This document shows, one piece after another, positions 33,348 to 44,312 of a stretch of DNA of 64,000 nucleotides. The stretch covers positions 44,523,327-44,587,326 of the forward strand of contig CM049308.1 of NCBI GenBank assembly GCA_026874595.1. The letters are read 5' to 3'. Position 1 is the first letter of the stretch. Each line of letters begins with the position of its first letter. Source of the stretch: Sipunculus nudus (lineage: Eukaryota; Annelida; Sipuncula; Golfingiida; Sipunculidae). Made by a program: the position numbers and the translations under genes. The notes under the pieces are model-generated. The model ran no database searches. It worked only from the letters and a program-made list of their open reading frames with translations, and was not told the DNA's origin.

Positions 33348-34140
33348 GAAATATTTATTTTTTGTTCATTTCATTATTTTCACCATATATCCCTTAAAAT
33401 TAATAAGAGGTATATGGGGGTAATGGGAAATTTTGGGAAATTCTTTAAATGTGCAATGTGAAGAGGATATTTTGAGGCCCCTGTCAAAAAAGTATGAGGA
33501 TTTTCTGTTGGAGGTTGGGGGCATATTAACGTGCATGTGGCCGGCTTTCATATTTATATTTCTTCAAAATAAGAATATTAACTTAAAAGTAGAATGTTGA
33601 TGTCAATGGGGAAAATGCACATCTATGTTTATACTTGCAAAATATTATCATCGTTCAAAAGTAATTTTCATGGTAAAATAATTCTTAGGCTTCTCCTTAG
33701 GCTACTGGGAAGGCCGTGCCCAACTCACAGGCGAATGCAATTAGGGGGTTCCTTGGTGTTATGACCGAGCAGAGTGAAATAAAATAAATAATTGGATGCT
33801 ACCTTATACTATGGACTCAATCACAAAGCTGTTCATTAATATCCTAAACTTATGAATTGAAAAGTAATAAAATGTGGATAATTTATTAATCTTATTATTA
33901 GGGAATATAAAAGACTTGTGTAAAATGAAAATTAATTACGAATAAATGGGAAAAGAAATAGATAAAATAAGAGATGTTTCAGCTCAACCGCGGGGCGCGC
34001 GCTCCTCTCTAGGTCCGCCACTGGTTTCTCACCTAAATTATATTCTCAGCAAATTCATGCATATTTAACGAGGTCAGCGGTCACAAAATATGCAGCGAGT
34101 GTGCACCATTTGCGGTGCTCTTGTATCAGGTTTAATTTTC
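33127..34140 (+). repeat. Composite tandem repeat, right part
   Basis: Continuation of 25860-26497 after the AGGTTA duplication. It is interrupted by MITE copy C and ends near TGCACCATTTGCGGTGCTCT. Confidence 0.6.
33199..34023 (+). mobile_element. MITE family CAGTGGCGGATCC, copy C
   Basis: It begins CAAGTGGCGGATCCAGAAAT and ends GTCCGCCACTG. GTTTC precedes and follows it, and the parallel unit at 26287 (GTGTTTCTCACC) shows the empty site. It contains an AT array at 33295-33343. Shared segments with copy B are in the same order. Confidence 0.7.
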
Positions 34141-34449
34141 ATAACCCTAAAAGGCTCTGTCAGACAAACTGTTTTGTCAATGTTACCCCACCGTAACGTC
34201 TATTAGGCTATATATTTCCATATCTAATTAAGCCCTGCATGATCATTTCCCCTAATCTATAAAATATCTTATATAATTAAAAACAAGCCTAATTAAAAGT
34301 TAAACTCAATTAAAATCATTTAAATCTTTAAATGAGAAAGTTCGTAATCCGAAGTTAAGTGCACAGGGTAAAGATATGACTATATAGTAACGCAAGAATC
34401 CGTCAGTTTTGTTCTGTTCATTATTAAGATGATGCTGGCTGTAAATAAA
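34141..34449. other. Intergenic stretch
   Basis: AT-rich, nothing recognised. Confidence 0.5.
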
Positions 34450-35690
34450 TAATTAGGACTCTGTTACTTATATGCTCCGAGCTATGGAGCTAAAGAGTAC
34501 CCCTCAGAATAATTAAAAATTTGATACAAAAACACCAGTATCTGAACAACTAATGCATTGATCTCCATGATTTTTTGTATGCATATTGCTCATAGAGTGT
34601 TCTGACTATACGTCATCTGTTAGGTCCCTGTTCTATGGAGTATGGTCCGTTGTCCGTCCGTCCGTTAGACTGGAACGTTTTGAAACCGTTAGACCTACGA
34701 ATAGAAAATTCGGCATACAGTTACACTGTAAAAAATCTGATGTTTAGGGTGTTTGAATTTAAACGCAGGTGAAAGAATTAGGTGTTAAAAAACGCTATCA
34801 CATTAACCCCGTTTATAGAAATGGCAGATATATTAAAGGCCAGTGTTGAAAACTTTATGTCACAGTTGGAAATTGCGTGACCGCATGTATTCAAGGTAGG
34901 CATAAGACTTCAATGGGTCACGCATTTATTTTTCATTTTTTTTATTTGCGTGATTGTATTTTTTTTTATTGGGCGTAACACTTTTATAATCCAATCTCGT
35001 TGACTGCATATATTAATTTATTATTATAACTTTGAAAGCTCAGAAGTTAGAACGCCTTACTGATACAATATAACTGTTTTTATGTGATAGTTGAAAATAT
35101 GGCCGTAAACTCAGCTGTATTATATCCGTGGAATACTCCAAAATATGATGCACCTTTTTACATATAAGACCAAGTTTAAATATAAACACCCATGTTAAAA
35201 CTTCAACACCAAAACACGTTTTAAAGTCCTGTCTGTGGGGTGTTTAATAAGGTGTTGAAAAACCAAATACTGTTTTTACAGTATAGATGTCCCCAAAATC
35301 TCCTACCATACCGAAAATTGGGTCAATATGACTTCGTTCCTTCGAGATATTTAGGAAAAACCTCAAATTTCCATTAAAAACCTATTATCACACTTCAGGG
35401 CATCCTAATATCAAAACCACTCATCTGTTTTTCTTAAATATTTACCAGAAGTAATCTCCTATATATTATTTAAGAACAGGCCAGAAATTAAGTCCGTTAA
35501 GTGTAATTTCTCTAAGTTATGGGCCCGAACATAGTTCTTAGTTAAATATCAGGATTAATATTTACTCACGTAACATGAAAAAAATTAAAACTAGAGACTC
35601 CCCCCCTCCCCCCCCCCAAGTATATAAATTTGTTTAATTAAGATTAATTGTATTTACCAAAAATTAGATCTGAATTTTTTAAATTTTACA
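34450..35690 (-). repeat. Hairpin-ended repeat, minus copy of a head-to-head pair
   Basis: Read on the minus strand it gives the family order: TTGACC..., GGTATGGTAGGAGATTTTGG, GACATC, then after the inserted 560 bp element, GTATGCCGAATTTTC, GGTTTCAAAACG, and GGACGGACGGACAACGG. The neighbouring plus copy starts near 35690, so the two share a head-to-head junction. Confidence 0.65.
34724..35283. mobile_element. 560 bp TIR element with CACTGTAAAAA ends
   Basis: The left end is CACTGTAAAAAATC and the right end CTGTTTTTACAGTA, with TA on both sides (34722-34723, 35284-35285). Interior edges have matching GGGTGTTT and AACACC motifs. It is non-coding and sits in the hairpin-ended repeat at the point where intact copies read CATCTAACAGTATGC. 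Confidence 0.7.
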
Positions 35691-36093
35691 AGTTATTAGC
35701 ATAAAGATAAAATCAGTACCTTAAATTTTGACCATTTTTTTGAGTGGGACTCTGCATCTGGACAAAGCAAATGATTACAATAAAGCCCAAGAAAAAAAAT
35801 CAATAACTAGCCTAATTTTCCCAGCTTTTATTTTCAAATTTCAGATTGAAACAAGTTAAATAATTACTTTACATGCTGTGAAAATTAAATCAATAGTACT
35901 CAAAGGAAAAAAAAACATGCCATGGTCAAAGTTTGGCAAAATTTAAGGTACTGATTTTATTTTTCAGCTTATAACTTTAAAAAATTACTAAATTCAGATC
36001 TTATTTTGGGTAAACAATTGAATAAATATCTCGAAGGAACGAAGTCATATTGACCCATTTTTTGGTATGGTAGGAGATTTCGGGGACATCTAA
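35690..36093 (+). repeat. Hairpin-ended repeat, plus copy of a head-to-head pair (left half)
   Basis: It mirrors 35286-35690: AAGGTACTGATTTTA here against AATCAGTACCTT there, and CGAAGGAACGAAGTCATATT here against its complement at 35318. The copy is cut by the 9.5 kb element and resumes at 45574. Confidence 0.7.
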
Positions 36094-36095
36094 TA

Positions 36096-36330
36096 CACTG
36101 TAAAAAGAAAAGGTTTTCTAAAGGGTAATAAAAAGGTTTTTATCGTGTCCAAATACAGAAACCCTTAAATGTTTTTTTTGAGAAAACCCATTTCCGAAAA
36201 AAACCTTTAATAGGTTTTTTTTTAAAACCCTTTAAAGGTTTTATTTAAATTATATCAAACCAAATAACCTTTATAGGGTCATGAAAAAAAACCCTTTTGA
36301 AAGATTTTGTTTATAGGACAAACAAGAAAT
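36096..36330. repeat. Left subterminal motif array of the 9.5 kb element
   Basis: Repeated AAACCCTTTAAAGG and GGTTTTT motifs in both orientations within 230 bp of the end. They partly mirror the right end (ACAACCCGTTT, AAAACCCTTTC). Confidence 0.55.
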
Positions 36331-37255
36331 CTATAGGTCATATCACGCAGTACATATTGTCTTCTATAGGGTAACTGTGCATAATCTGTAAAATAAAACA
36401 AGGAAACAATAATTTGCAGAAATCCAGATCTATTTATTTGATATTAAAACTTTACATGAGTATAACATAATTCCCGCTCATGCTAATTCGACTTAAGAAC
36501 AACATTCTTCGAAGTCCTACAAGATGCTGTTTTGAAATATTAAAAATCTTGCCAGACTTAACTGAAACACAAACACCTATACAAACAATTACAATATGTT
36601 TGCACATAAGATTAATCAAAAGATAACATAAGTGATATATAGAAATCACAACTGAGAATTACGCTTAATAGAAAGCCCATAAAATAAATCAGCACTTCAT
36701 GTCACAGGATATCCATTAAAAATTGTCTGAAAATGTAACAAATTCCTCATTACTGGTATTATTTAGGGAGATGGGGGATCGAATTAGACACTGCTTGAAT
36801 TCAAACTATAATAATTTATAAACAGACAGTACCATCAAAACTTTCTTGTATTAAAATGACATCAAAACACATATGTCTTTCATGAAATGATGTATAATTT
36901 GCAGAATAGCTCGTTTTGTTATCCACTTTCTTAGCATCTTAAGTTGCAAGCCACTTTGCACATATAATAAGCCTTTTCTGTCAGATAATAAATCAAATAA
37001 AATCTTTTATTTATCCTTGACCTATATAAGAAAATGATAATAGGTGTAAAATTGTACATTTAAAAACCAGGTTCTTGTTTCTGAATATTAGAATTTAAGA
37101 TATGTTGTTCAACATATTTCATACTTTAATAATGTGAAGACAATGCTTAAATGTAAAAAAACATATAATTCATTATATGTTATTCATGTGAAATAATTTT
37201 ATGAAACCTGGTTACTCTATCTTTAGAAACATAGTTTTTTTATAATGGCTTTAAA

Positions 37256-37430
37256 CTTTGACGGATGGGTCACTGTGCTCAGCCGAAGTTGACCTTGAAC
37301 GTTAAAATATCAAATAAAAACAAATGGAGATAAAATCTGAGAAGAAGTTGTAATATAGGCCATGATTGGTCGAAGAAACTGTTGCAAATAATATTTTTTG
37401 ATCTTACCATGTGTTTCCTAATTTTAAGAA
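37256..37430 (+). repeat. Hairpin-ended repeat, 5' fragment
   Basis: It matches the family start (GGGTCACTGTGCTCAGCCGAAG, TTGACCTTGAACG, AATGGAGATAAAATCTGAG) and continues into GATCTTACCATGTGTTTCC. Confidence 0.6.
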
Positions 37431-38589
37431 TGTATGCAGTTTGTGAAGATCTATATTATTACCATGACCACTGATTGGCTTTTTGATAAGCTGTTGACAG
37501 TTCAGCAGTTTAAACATTTAATTTGTTCAATTAGATTCTATTTTTTTATAAAACCAATTTGTTCTCTATTTTATCCAATGTTTACAGTTCCCATAACATT
37601 AACACTCCATAGGTGGAAGGACTTGATGGTTGGTGTAACACCTCTGTATACTTTTTTATTATTTTATAAATGTTGTGCACTTGCAAATAAAACTATTGTC
37701 CAAAGTGCTCAGGTGCAGGGACAAAGTGATGACAAAGGGGGGGGGGGGGGGTGATGAGGGGAGTAACAATTTCCATTGAATATACATCTTACAGGATATA
37801 AAATTTAAGTCAACTGTGTTTACAGAAAAAAAGGTTATTTATAATAATTAAATATTTAAAAACAGGTAAAAAATGGAAAAAGAATCAAATCACTTTAATT
37901 CCCATTCCATTGAAGCAGGAAAATAATGAACAAATGTTTGCACTAGATCTTCATCTTTTTAATAACATCAATTTTTTTTTCAAGTTTATAAATTTTACTA
38001 TGCATTTACCGTATAACATATATATCTGAATATCTAAGTTGATTCATAATTCACAAACTGCATTAAAAGTTATAGCTTGTTTGGTCAGGTAACATCACAG
38101 TATGTACACAGATCTATTTTTATGATATATATTTCTTAAATTTGAAAAAACAATAAAAATTTGAAAATAACACGATTTAGAATTCACAATTTTAAGTTGC
38201 ACCTTGACTTATCCATGATTTGGCTCACATATTATCCAAATTATGCCTACTGATGGGTTTAATTATATTTTAATTTGCTAAAATTATTTAAAAGGAGATG
38301 CCACATTACCACAACACGACATCAACTAGATTACTCTTTGAATAATTTTTTCAAGAAAGGTTTTGTACACTGGAATGTTAACAGCATCACAATTAAAGAA
38401 ATACAGTTATTGCAATACACTAGGAGAGGGGGAGGGAGAGGTGCCATAAGAATAAATGTACACCTGTGACAGCAGGGGTGATCGACTAGCGTTGCATCAC
38501 TGATAAGGTTACCCAGGCAGGGCTGATCCACCAGAAGTGGATCTTGACAATGCAAATCATTACAAAAGAGCCTCTGTAGAAAACTTCAA

Positions 38590-39237
38590 TAACTAGTATA
38601 ATTTTTTTTAAACTTTACTTTCAAATTTCAGGTTAAATTCTTATGTTTACCTGCTGTGAATATTAAATCAAATGTAAAAAAATGCAATGGTCAATGTTGG
38701 CCAAAATTTAAGGTACTAATTTTATATTTATGCCAATAACATAAAATTTAAAAAAATCAAGTCTAATTCTAGGTATACAATTAAATTTTTATTGAATAAA
38801 GCCATATAACTGGAAAAAATGCTTTAGCTTCAACAATTATCATGTGAAGGGATTCAGCTTTCTTTCCCTATTGTTTTCCAAAGTGCATTATGTTTTGGCC
38901 CATAAGTTTCACAAATTATGCAATACTGACCTAATTTCTGGCATGTACATAGGAACTATAGATAGAAATAATTATAGTAAATATTAAGGAAAGAAAAGTG
39001 ATATTAGGCAGTCCTGAAAGTGTTTAATAATATGTATTTAATTGAAAATTCAGGTTTTACCTTAATTTCTCGAAGGAACAAACCTGCAATGACCCAGTGT
39101 ACGGTTTGGTAGGGGGTCTTGGGTACATCTAACAGTATGCTGAATTTTTGATTCGTTGGTCTGATGGTTTCAAAACATGCTGACAGACAACGGACCATTA
39201 CTGTAGCTCAGATTACTTGTAGTCAGCTGAGCTAAAA
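38590..39237 (+). repeat. Hairpin-ended repeat, 3' part, uninterrupted
   Basis: It includes CTCGAAGGAACAAACC, TACATCTAACAGTATGCTGA (the unoccupied target of both TA elements) and the terminal hairpin AGCTCAGATTACT..AGTCAGCTGAGCT plus A-run. Confidence 0.65.
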
Positions 39238-39375
39238 ATGTAATGGTTACTTAATGCAGTTGAAAATCTTAATTGTAAACTTTGAAGTAATTTAACATAA
39301 ATTACAATTCCACTTTTAAAATAAAATATCTCATTGATACACTCAAATGCACAACAAGCTAAAATTTAACAAGAA

Positions 39376-39707
39376 CTAGCATTGTATATTAATATTTGGT
39401 TCCCAAAGTCTTTGCAAACAAAATAGTCTTAAATCACAATATGAAATGTTAAGATTTGATGCCCAGGTGTCGACTGTAGTGGGCACTTTTGTATCATCTT
39501 TGCCAATGGCATACTTTTCTATAAACAAACATGTCTTTTGCAACCTCTGAGCGTAACTGATGGCAAATACCCAAAGGTTGTGAACCATGCTGCCATGACC
39601 AGTGGAAACTACTTTTCTGCCCCTTCAATAACAAGTTGCTCATCCACTTTCAGCTGGAACTGGCCCTTGCCGTCTTCCTTGATGGTGGAGAAAGGTGATG
39701 TGACATC
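39376..39707 (-). pseudogene. Last exon of the gene in the 9.5 kb element
   Basis: The minus strand shows an acceptor TTTCTATTACAG|GATGTC. The first frame encodes STIKEDGKGQFQLKVDEQL and runs to a TAG near 39606. One base over, the frame is open to a stop at 39376 and encodes NLWVFAISYAQRLQKTCLF, then IEKYAIGKDDTKVPTTVDTW. A one-base indel at about 39605 joins the two. The pattern (a short beta-like stretch, then YVFN-YP-type aliphatic segment, then a FIEKY-G motif) is that of the C-terminal exon of a multi-copy animal protein family often labelled SAM-domain-containing protein 3-like. That match is from memory. Confidence 0.55.
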
Positions 39708-39859
39708 CTGTAATAGAAATACCATATAAATACTCAAGAGAATTTTCAAAATAGCCAATAAGTGATTGAAATTGATGCTCTTATAGCTGTAATTGTATGC
39801 TGCTTTATAATGTTTATTGTCAGTTACTTTAAATTATAATACAGCTTTAGATTGAACAG

Positions 39860-39990
39860 AACGAACAAGGGACCTAGGGGTCCCAGAGCTCAGCTGAAAC
39901 TGACTCTGAGAACAGTGGCATAATTTCCAAGTTATTGTGTTGACTGTGCACCTTCATGGACTACATGGAAGTTGTGGGAGACTCATAATC
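39860..39990 (+). repeat. Hairpin-ended repeat, 5' fragment
   Basis: GAACAAGGGACCTAGGGGTC and GAGCTCAGCTGAAACTGAC are the family start. The rest diverges. Confidence 0.5.
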
Positions 39991-40544
39991 ACATATTTGT
40001 GAAAGTTTCAGTATTTCTACTAAGTGATTGGAATATGCATGTAAAAATACCCAGAGAACTTATAAAACCCTGTAAAGTATAGAATACTGGAAATGGACCA
40101 AAATATAATAATAAACATTAATTCATTAGCTGGTATAAAATGCTGTAAAAAATCAAATGAGCATAAACTAAATTTGACAAGCATGTTAAAACAAGCAAAT
40201 TATGTAATAATTGCATTTGCACTGTGTAATAAATGACACTTTTGGCATCGAATCTATATCTGGACATGTGTCCTGCATCACTTAAACTGTATACATTGCA
40301 GCTTCTGCAGGTCCACCACCCTATTTGTCACAACAGGTCACAAGCTGCTTTGTTTACCTTTTTGAATGCTCCATTGCGTAAGTTACTCATTATATAAATA
40401 TATCCTTATTCATAGCAGCCTTCAGTGATGAAAACGTCTTCCACATATAACAGACGACTGTCACTCAGATTTATATTTAACATCTTAGTCACCCTTGGTG
40501 TCTACCTTATTCACTGAAGACATCAAATCTGAGTTTTTTCACAA

Positions 40545-41445
40545 AACTGGGGACCATGGGTCTTGATGCTCAGGTCAATTTGTCTATAATAATATGATTA
40601 TGAGCTTTTCAAAATATGGGTGCCAGATATATATATATATAGATAACTGTGATCAGTTTGAAGCCAACCTGTCTACCCATACTTGAGTTATCATTCATAA
40701 ACTAATATATGAATGGATGAGTTCTGTGACTTTGAACTTTAACCTAGAGACCCGAAAATCAAGAGAAAACTTCCCCTATTGGCAAGTTTGAAATGGAAAG
40801 TCTGGCTCAAAATACATCCACAATCTTTATAAAAGTGTAGGTCATGTGACCTTGACCTCATGCGTTAGAGATGGGTGAACTATAGGTCAAATTTGAAATC
40901 CATATCCAAACTGGAGTTATCACCAGGAAACAAATTTGACAGACATACAGAAAGATGAACAGATGGAAGGACAGGGTGATTAATATAGGGCATCTCCTTT
41001 CTCAAGCGGGGCCCTAATAAATACAAAAGGACACAGTTGAAACCACAGTTGCGAATCTGATAGTATCAACATAATTTGGCATTCTGAAAATAAAGGAAGA
41101 AATGCATAAAAAATACAGGTGGCACCATCAATCTTAGGAACTGAAGAAACATTCCATGACCAATAAGCATGCAAAGAATCATGGAGATCAATGCATTAGT
41201 TATTCAGAAACTGGAGCTTTTGTATCAAATTTTTCATTATTCTGGGGGGTATGTAAGAGTCCCATAGCTCAAAGGATATGGGTAACAGAGATCTAATTTC
41301 AGGTTTCTATGGAGATTTTTCATGGACCTCCCTGGATGTCAAATATAAGATTGTAGGTCCAGCAGTTACGATTTGTGCCTTATTAACGGACGGACAAAGA
41401 GTGTGTTATAGTTCAGATGACTTTTAGTCAGCTGAGCTAAAAAAT
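40545..41445 (+). repeat. Hairpin-ended repeat, long copy
   Basis: The start is CTGGGGACCATGGGTCTTGATGCTCAGG. The body resembles 53985-55950 (TTTGAAGCCAACCTGTCTAC, GAGTTATCATTCATAAAC, GTGACCTTGACCTCATG). The end is TTAACGGACGGACAAAG and the hairpin AGTTCAGATGACT..AGTCAGCTGAGCT plus A-run. Confidence 0.65.
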
Positions 41446-41454
41446 TGTAAAAAT

Positions 41455-41792
41455 TATGAAAAATACAGGTTGTGCCACCAGTTTTAGGGAACTGACAAAT
41501 CTAGTTGTTGTTAACATTCAAGGCAAGATTCATGGCAATCCATGCATACATTATCAATATACTGGAGGTTTTCTATCAAATTTTCTATTATTGTGGGGGG
41601 GGGGGGGGTAACTGCTTGAAGGAAATAGGTTGCAGTGACTTATTTTCATGTTTCCAAGAATATTTTTTATAAACCTACTTGGATTTTAAGTAACAAGTTT
41701 CCAGGATTAGCGGTTACATTTTGTGGCTGGACTGACGACGGACAATGCGCCACTCTTATACCTAAGTTGACTTTCAGTCAGCTGAGCTAAAA
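41455..41792 (+). repeat. Hairpin-ended repeat, 3' half copy
   Basis: It repeats AATACAGGT..GTGCCACCA, TTTTAGGGAACTGACAAA and the terminal GTCAGCTGAGCTAAAA. It abuts the donor site of the exon at 41799, so it was inserted in the intron right next to the splice site. Confidence 0.6.
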
Positions 41793-41798
41793 CCTGAC

Positions 41799-41987
41799 CT
41801 GAATTGTCGGTCTTGTCCTTTTTTGCGGTGTTTCCTCATCTTTACTGGTCAAGTTCTTCCTCTTTTGCCCACTCTTTCCTCATCTCCCATACTTCGCTTT
41901 CGTGTGGGCAGCATCTGGAGTGTCAGTAAGTGGTATTCTTATTGCTTTCATCGTGCTGGGAAGGGGTTCCTTCCAGGAATATAAATA
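41799..41987 (-). pseudogene. Internal exon (63 codons) of the gene in the 9.5 kb element
   Basis: The minus strand shows acceptor TTCTGTGTAG|TATTTA, 189 nt, then donor ATTCAG|GTCAGG. It is exactly 63 codons, phase 0 at both ends. It encodes YSWKEPLPSTMKAIRIPL, then DAAHTKAKYGR, an in-frame TGA at 41882-41880, then GKSGQKRKNLTSKDEETP and a basic KRTRP end that looks like a nuclear localisation signal. W, the KAKYG motif and the basic run occur in this order in the SAMD3-like family I recall. The stop marks decay unless it is suppressed or edited. Confidence 0.6.
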
Positions 41988-42300
41988 CTACACAGAAATC
42001 ACTCATATAAATAATAATACTTGAACCGACTCTTCTAAATCCACCTTTTGCTAACATTTGTTTACCCTGCAGGTAATAATTCAAAATAAATAACAATTAA
42101 CAAGTGAAAACAAAAACCATTCTAGTGTACCAACAGAAATATATTTGTGATTGCTTACAGTTATCATTTCCACCAACATCACTTACTTCAGGTATCAGAC
42201 TGTCATTGTCATATTTCTTTTTTAGATATGTTTTAAAATTAAAATAATTCTAAAGTATTGTACAGGCTACAACCCGTTGATCTTAACAGACAGTACTTAC

Positions 42301-42373
42301 ATATTTTCTTATATGAGGATACTGATGTAACAGGGCAGTCATTATTGTTTTATATCCTTTCCTGAATGGGCAC
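42301..42373 (-). CDS. Internal exon (24 codons) of the gene in the 9.5 kb element
   Basis: The minus strand shows acceptor TATTAATCTTTTCAG|GTGCCC, 73 nt and donor AAATAT|GTAAGT, both close to consensus. One frame is open and encodes KTIMTALLHQYPHIRKY at its end; the other two stop. It enters after two bases of a codon and leaves in phase 0, which matches the phase 0 start of the exon at 41987. The QYPHIRKY followed in the next exon by YSWKE fits the 'YPhL...YxxWK' pattern of the protein family named for the other exons. Confidence 0.6.
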
Positions 42374-42544
42374 CTGAAAAGATTAATATTTGATCATTAA
42401 AACATGCAACTCGAACAAAGAGGGAGTGTCTCCTGGTTCCTCTCCTTTTCGAGGTGAGCACCTTTATTCTTGACTGTACCACTTCTGTTTCCAGTAAAAT
42501 TCTGAATCTGCCTATATATGATACCACACATATATTACACTGGT

Positions 42545-42900
42545 GAGCAATTAAAATCAAGGGACCAAAGGGTCACTGTGCTCTGCTGAAGTTGAACTTG
42601 AAGGTAAAAATCTAAAATAATATCAAATGGAGATAAAAGGGGAAAAGGCAATATAGTCCATGATGGGTTTGTATTTATGAGTAAGAAATTGTTGCAAATA
42701 ATGTTCTGTGACCAAACCATGCATTTCCTAATGTTAAAATTGAAGCATGTGAGCAGGTTGTGAAAATAAGATGTGTATTATTACCAAGATCATTAGTTGG
42801 CCTTTTGATACACTGTTGAAAGTTCAGTAGTTTTCACTTTTGTTCAATTTGATCTATTTTTTAATATATATCATTAATATATGGGAGTTACAACATCTCT
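42545..42900 (+). repeat. Hairpin-ended repeat, 5' fragment
   Basis: AAGGGACCAAAGGGTCACTG, TGCTGAAGTTGAACTTGAAGG and GGAGATAAAAG match the start of the family. Confidence 0.55.
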
Positions 42901-42920
42901 GTATTATTATAGTGTACATA

Positions 42921-43096
42921 CCAGGGTTGGGACCAGGTACTTGTATCTGTACCTAGGTATATTCGAAAGTACCTGTACCTGTACCTATAGGCACTTTACA
43001 AAACTGCTGTACCTGTACCTGAACCTGTACCTGACTATTTTTCAATACCTGTTCCTTTACCTAGGTACTGTCACATGTACCTGGACCCAACCCTGG
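42921..43096. mobile_element. Palindromic MITE with GTACCT repeats
   Basis: The ends ACCAGGGTTGGGACCAGGTA and TACCTGGACCCAACCCTGGT are inverted repeats. The inside is made of about ten GTACCT/TACCTG repeats. The flanks GTGTACATAC and GTGTATATAC are near-identical 10-mers and could be the target duplication. CAGGG...CCCTG ends suggest a hAT-type origin. Confidence 0.7.
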
Positions 43097-43229
43097 TGTA
43101 TATACATCGGATTTTCACTTAATTCTACAATGCTTACAGAATAAAAAAGTTCATTTACAATTACTTAATATTTAAAATAGGAGAGAAAGACTTAGACACA
43201 CAAAGCTGATAACAAAGAAGTTTTTATTA

Positions 43230-43412
43230 GTCTCAGTGACCCATTTTGGTAGGAGATTCAGGGGACATCTAACAGTATGCTGAGTTTTGGATTTGTAGGT
43301 CTAACGGTTTCAAAATGTGCAAGTCTAACGGACTGTAAACAGACGGAAAGACAGACAACGGAAAATGGACCACGACTATACCTCAAATGACTAATAATCA
43401 GCTGAGCTTAAA
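43230..43412 (+). repeat. Hairpin-ended repeat, 3' fragment
   Basis: It contains TTTTGGTAGGAGATTCAGG, ACATCTAACAGTATGCTGAG (unoccupied TA-element target) and the degenerate terminal hairpin ending AATCAGCTGAGCTTAAAA. Confidence 0.65.
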
Positions 43413-43479
43413 ATAACAAGTGACTGCATTGCCCTATAAGCTTTAAAACAATTTAATGTGTGTATGAGACCGATATTAG

Positions 43480-44271
43480 ATATTGACATTGACATATTAT
43501 TATGTATGTGTACCCATCTTCACTCGACATCAAATACATGGAGGGGGTGGTGAGGGGAGGGGGGGGGGGGGGGGTTTGAGGTGTTGGAAATGTCAATGTC
43601 TCTCTGTTGAATGTAACCAGCTTCACACATACGTGTGTACCTGTCTTCACTCGACATCAAATACATGGAGTGTGTGTGTGTGGGGGGGGGGGGGGGAGGG
43701 GAGTGAGGTGTTGGACAGTACTCTCTGACAAATGTGACTGGCCTCACACACATAGGTATGTGTACCTGTCTTCACTCGACATCAAATACATGGAGTGTGT
43801 GTGTGTGTGTGTAGGGGGGGGGAGTAAGGTGTTGGACAGTGCTCTCTGACAAATGTGACTGGCCTCACACACATAAGTATGTGTACCTGTCTTCACTCGA
43901 CATCAAATACATGGAGTGTGTGTGTGTGGGGGGGGGGGGGGGGGAGTGAGGTGTTGGACAGTACTCTCTGTCAAATGTGACTGGCCTCACACACATAAGT
44001 ATGTGTACCTGTCTTCACTCGACATTAAATACATGGAGTGTGTGTGGGGGGGGGGGGGGGAGTGAGGTGTTGGACAGTATTCTCTGACAAATGTGACTGG
44101 CCTCACACACATAGGTATGTGTACCTGTCTTCACTCGACATCAAATACATGGAGTGTGTGTGGGGGGGGGGGGGGGGGTGAGGTGTTGGACAGTACTCTC
44201 TGACAAATGTGACTGGCCTCACACACATAAGTATGTGTACCTGTCTTCACTCGACATCAAATACATGGAGT

Positions 44272-44303
<32 letters not shown>

Positions 44304-44312
44304 GTGCAAACT
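43480..44312. repeat. Tandem satellite, seven units of 116-136 bp
   Basis: TCTTCACTCGACATCAAATA recurs near 43516, 43652, 43769, 43888, 44010, 44127 and 44243. Each unit contains ATGGAGTGTGTG, a (TG)n stretch, a G-run of 8-20, GAGGTGTTGGACAGT and GACTGGCCTCACACACAT. The arrays of G and TG suggest quadruplex and Z-DNA potential. The units match 19490-19775 in inverted orientation. The apparent reading frames here only translate the repeat. Confidence 0.9.

Noticed and set aside
37735-37751. Long G-runs as regulatory elements (also 650-680, 44919-44938)
   Set aside because: Simple homopolymers with no conserved context; they may also include assembly errors.
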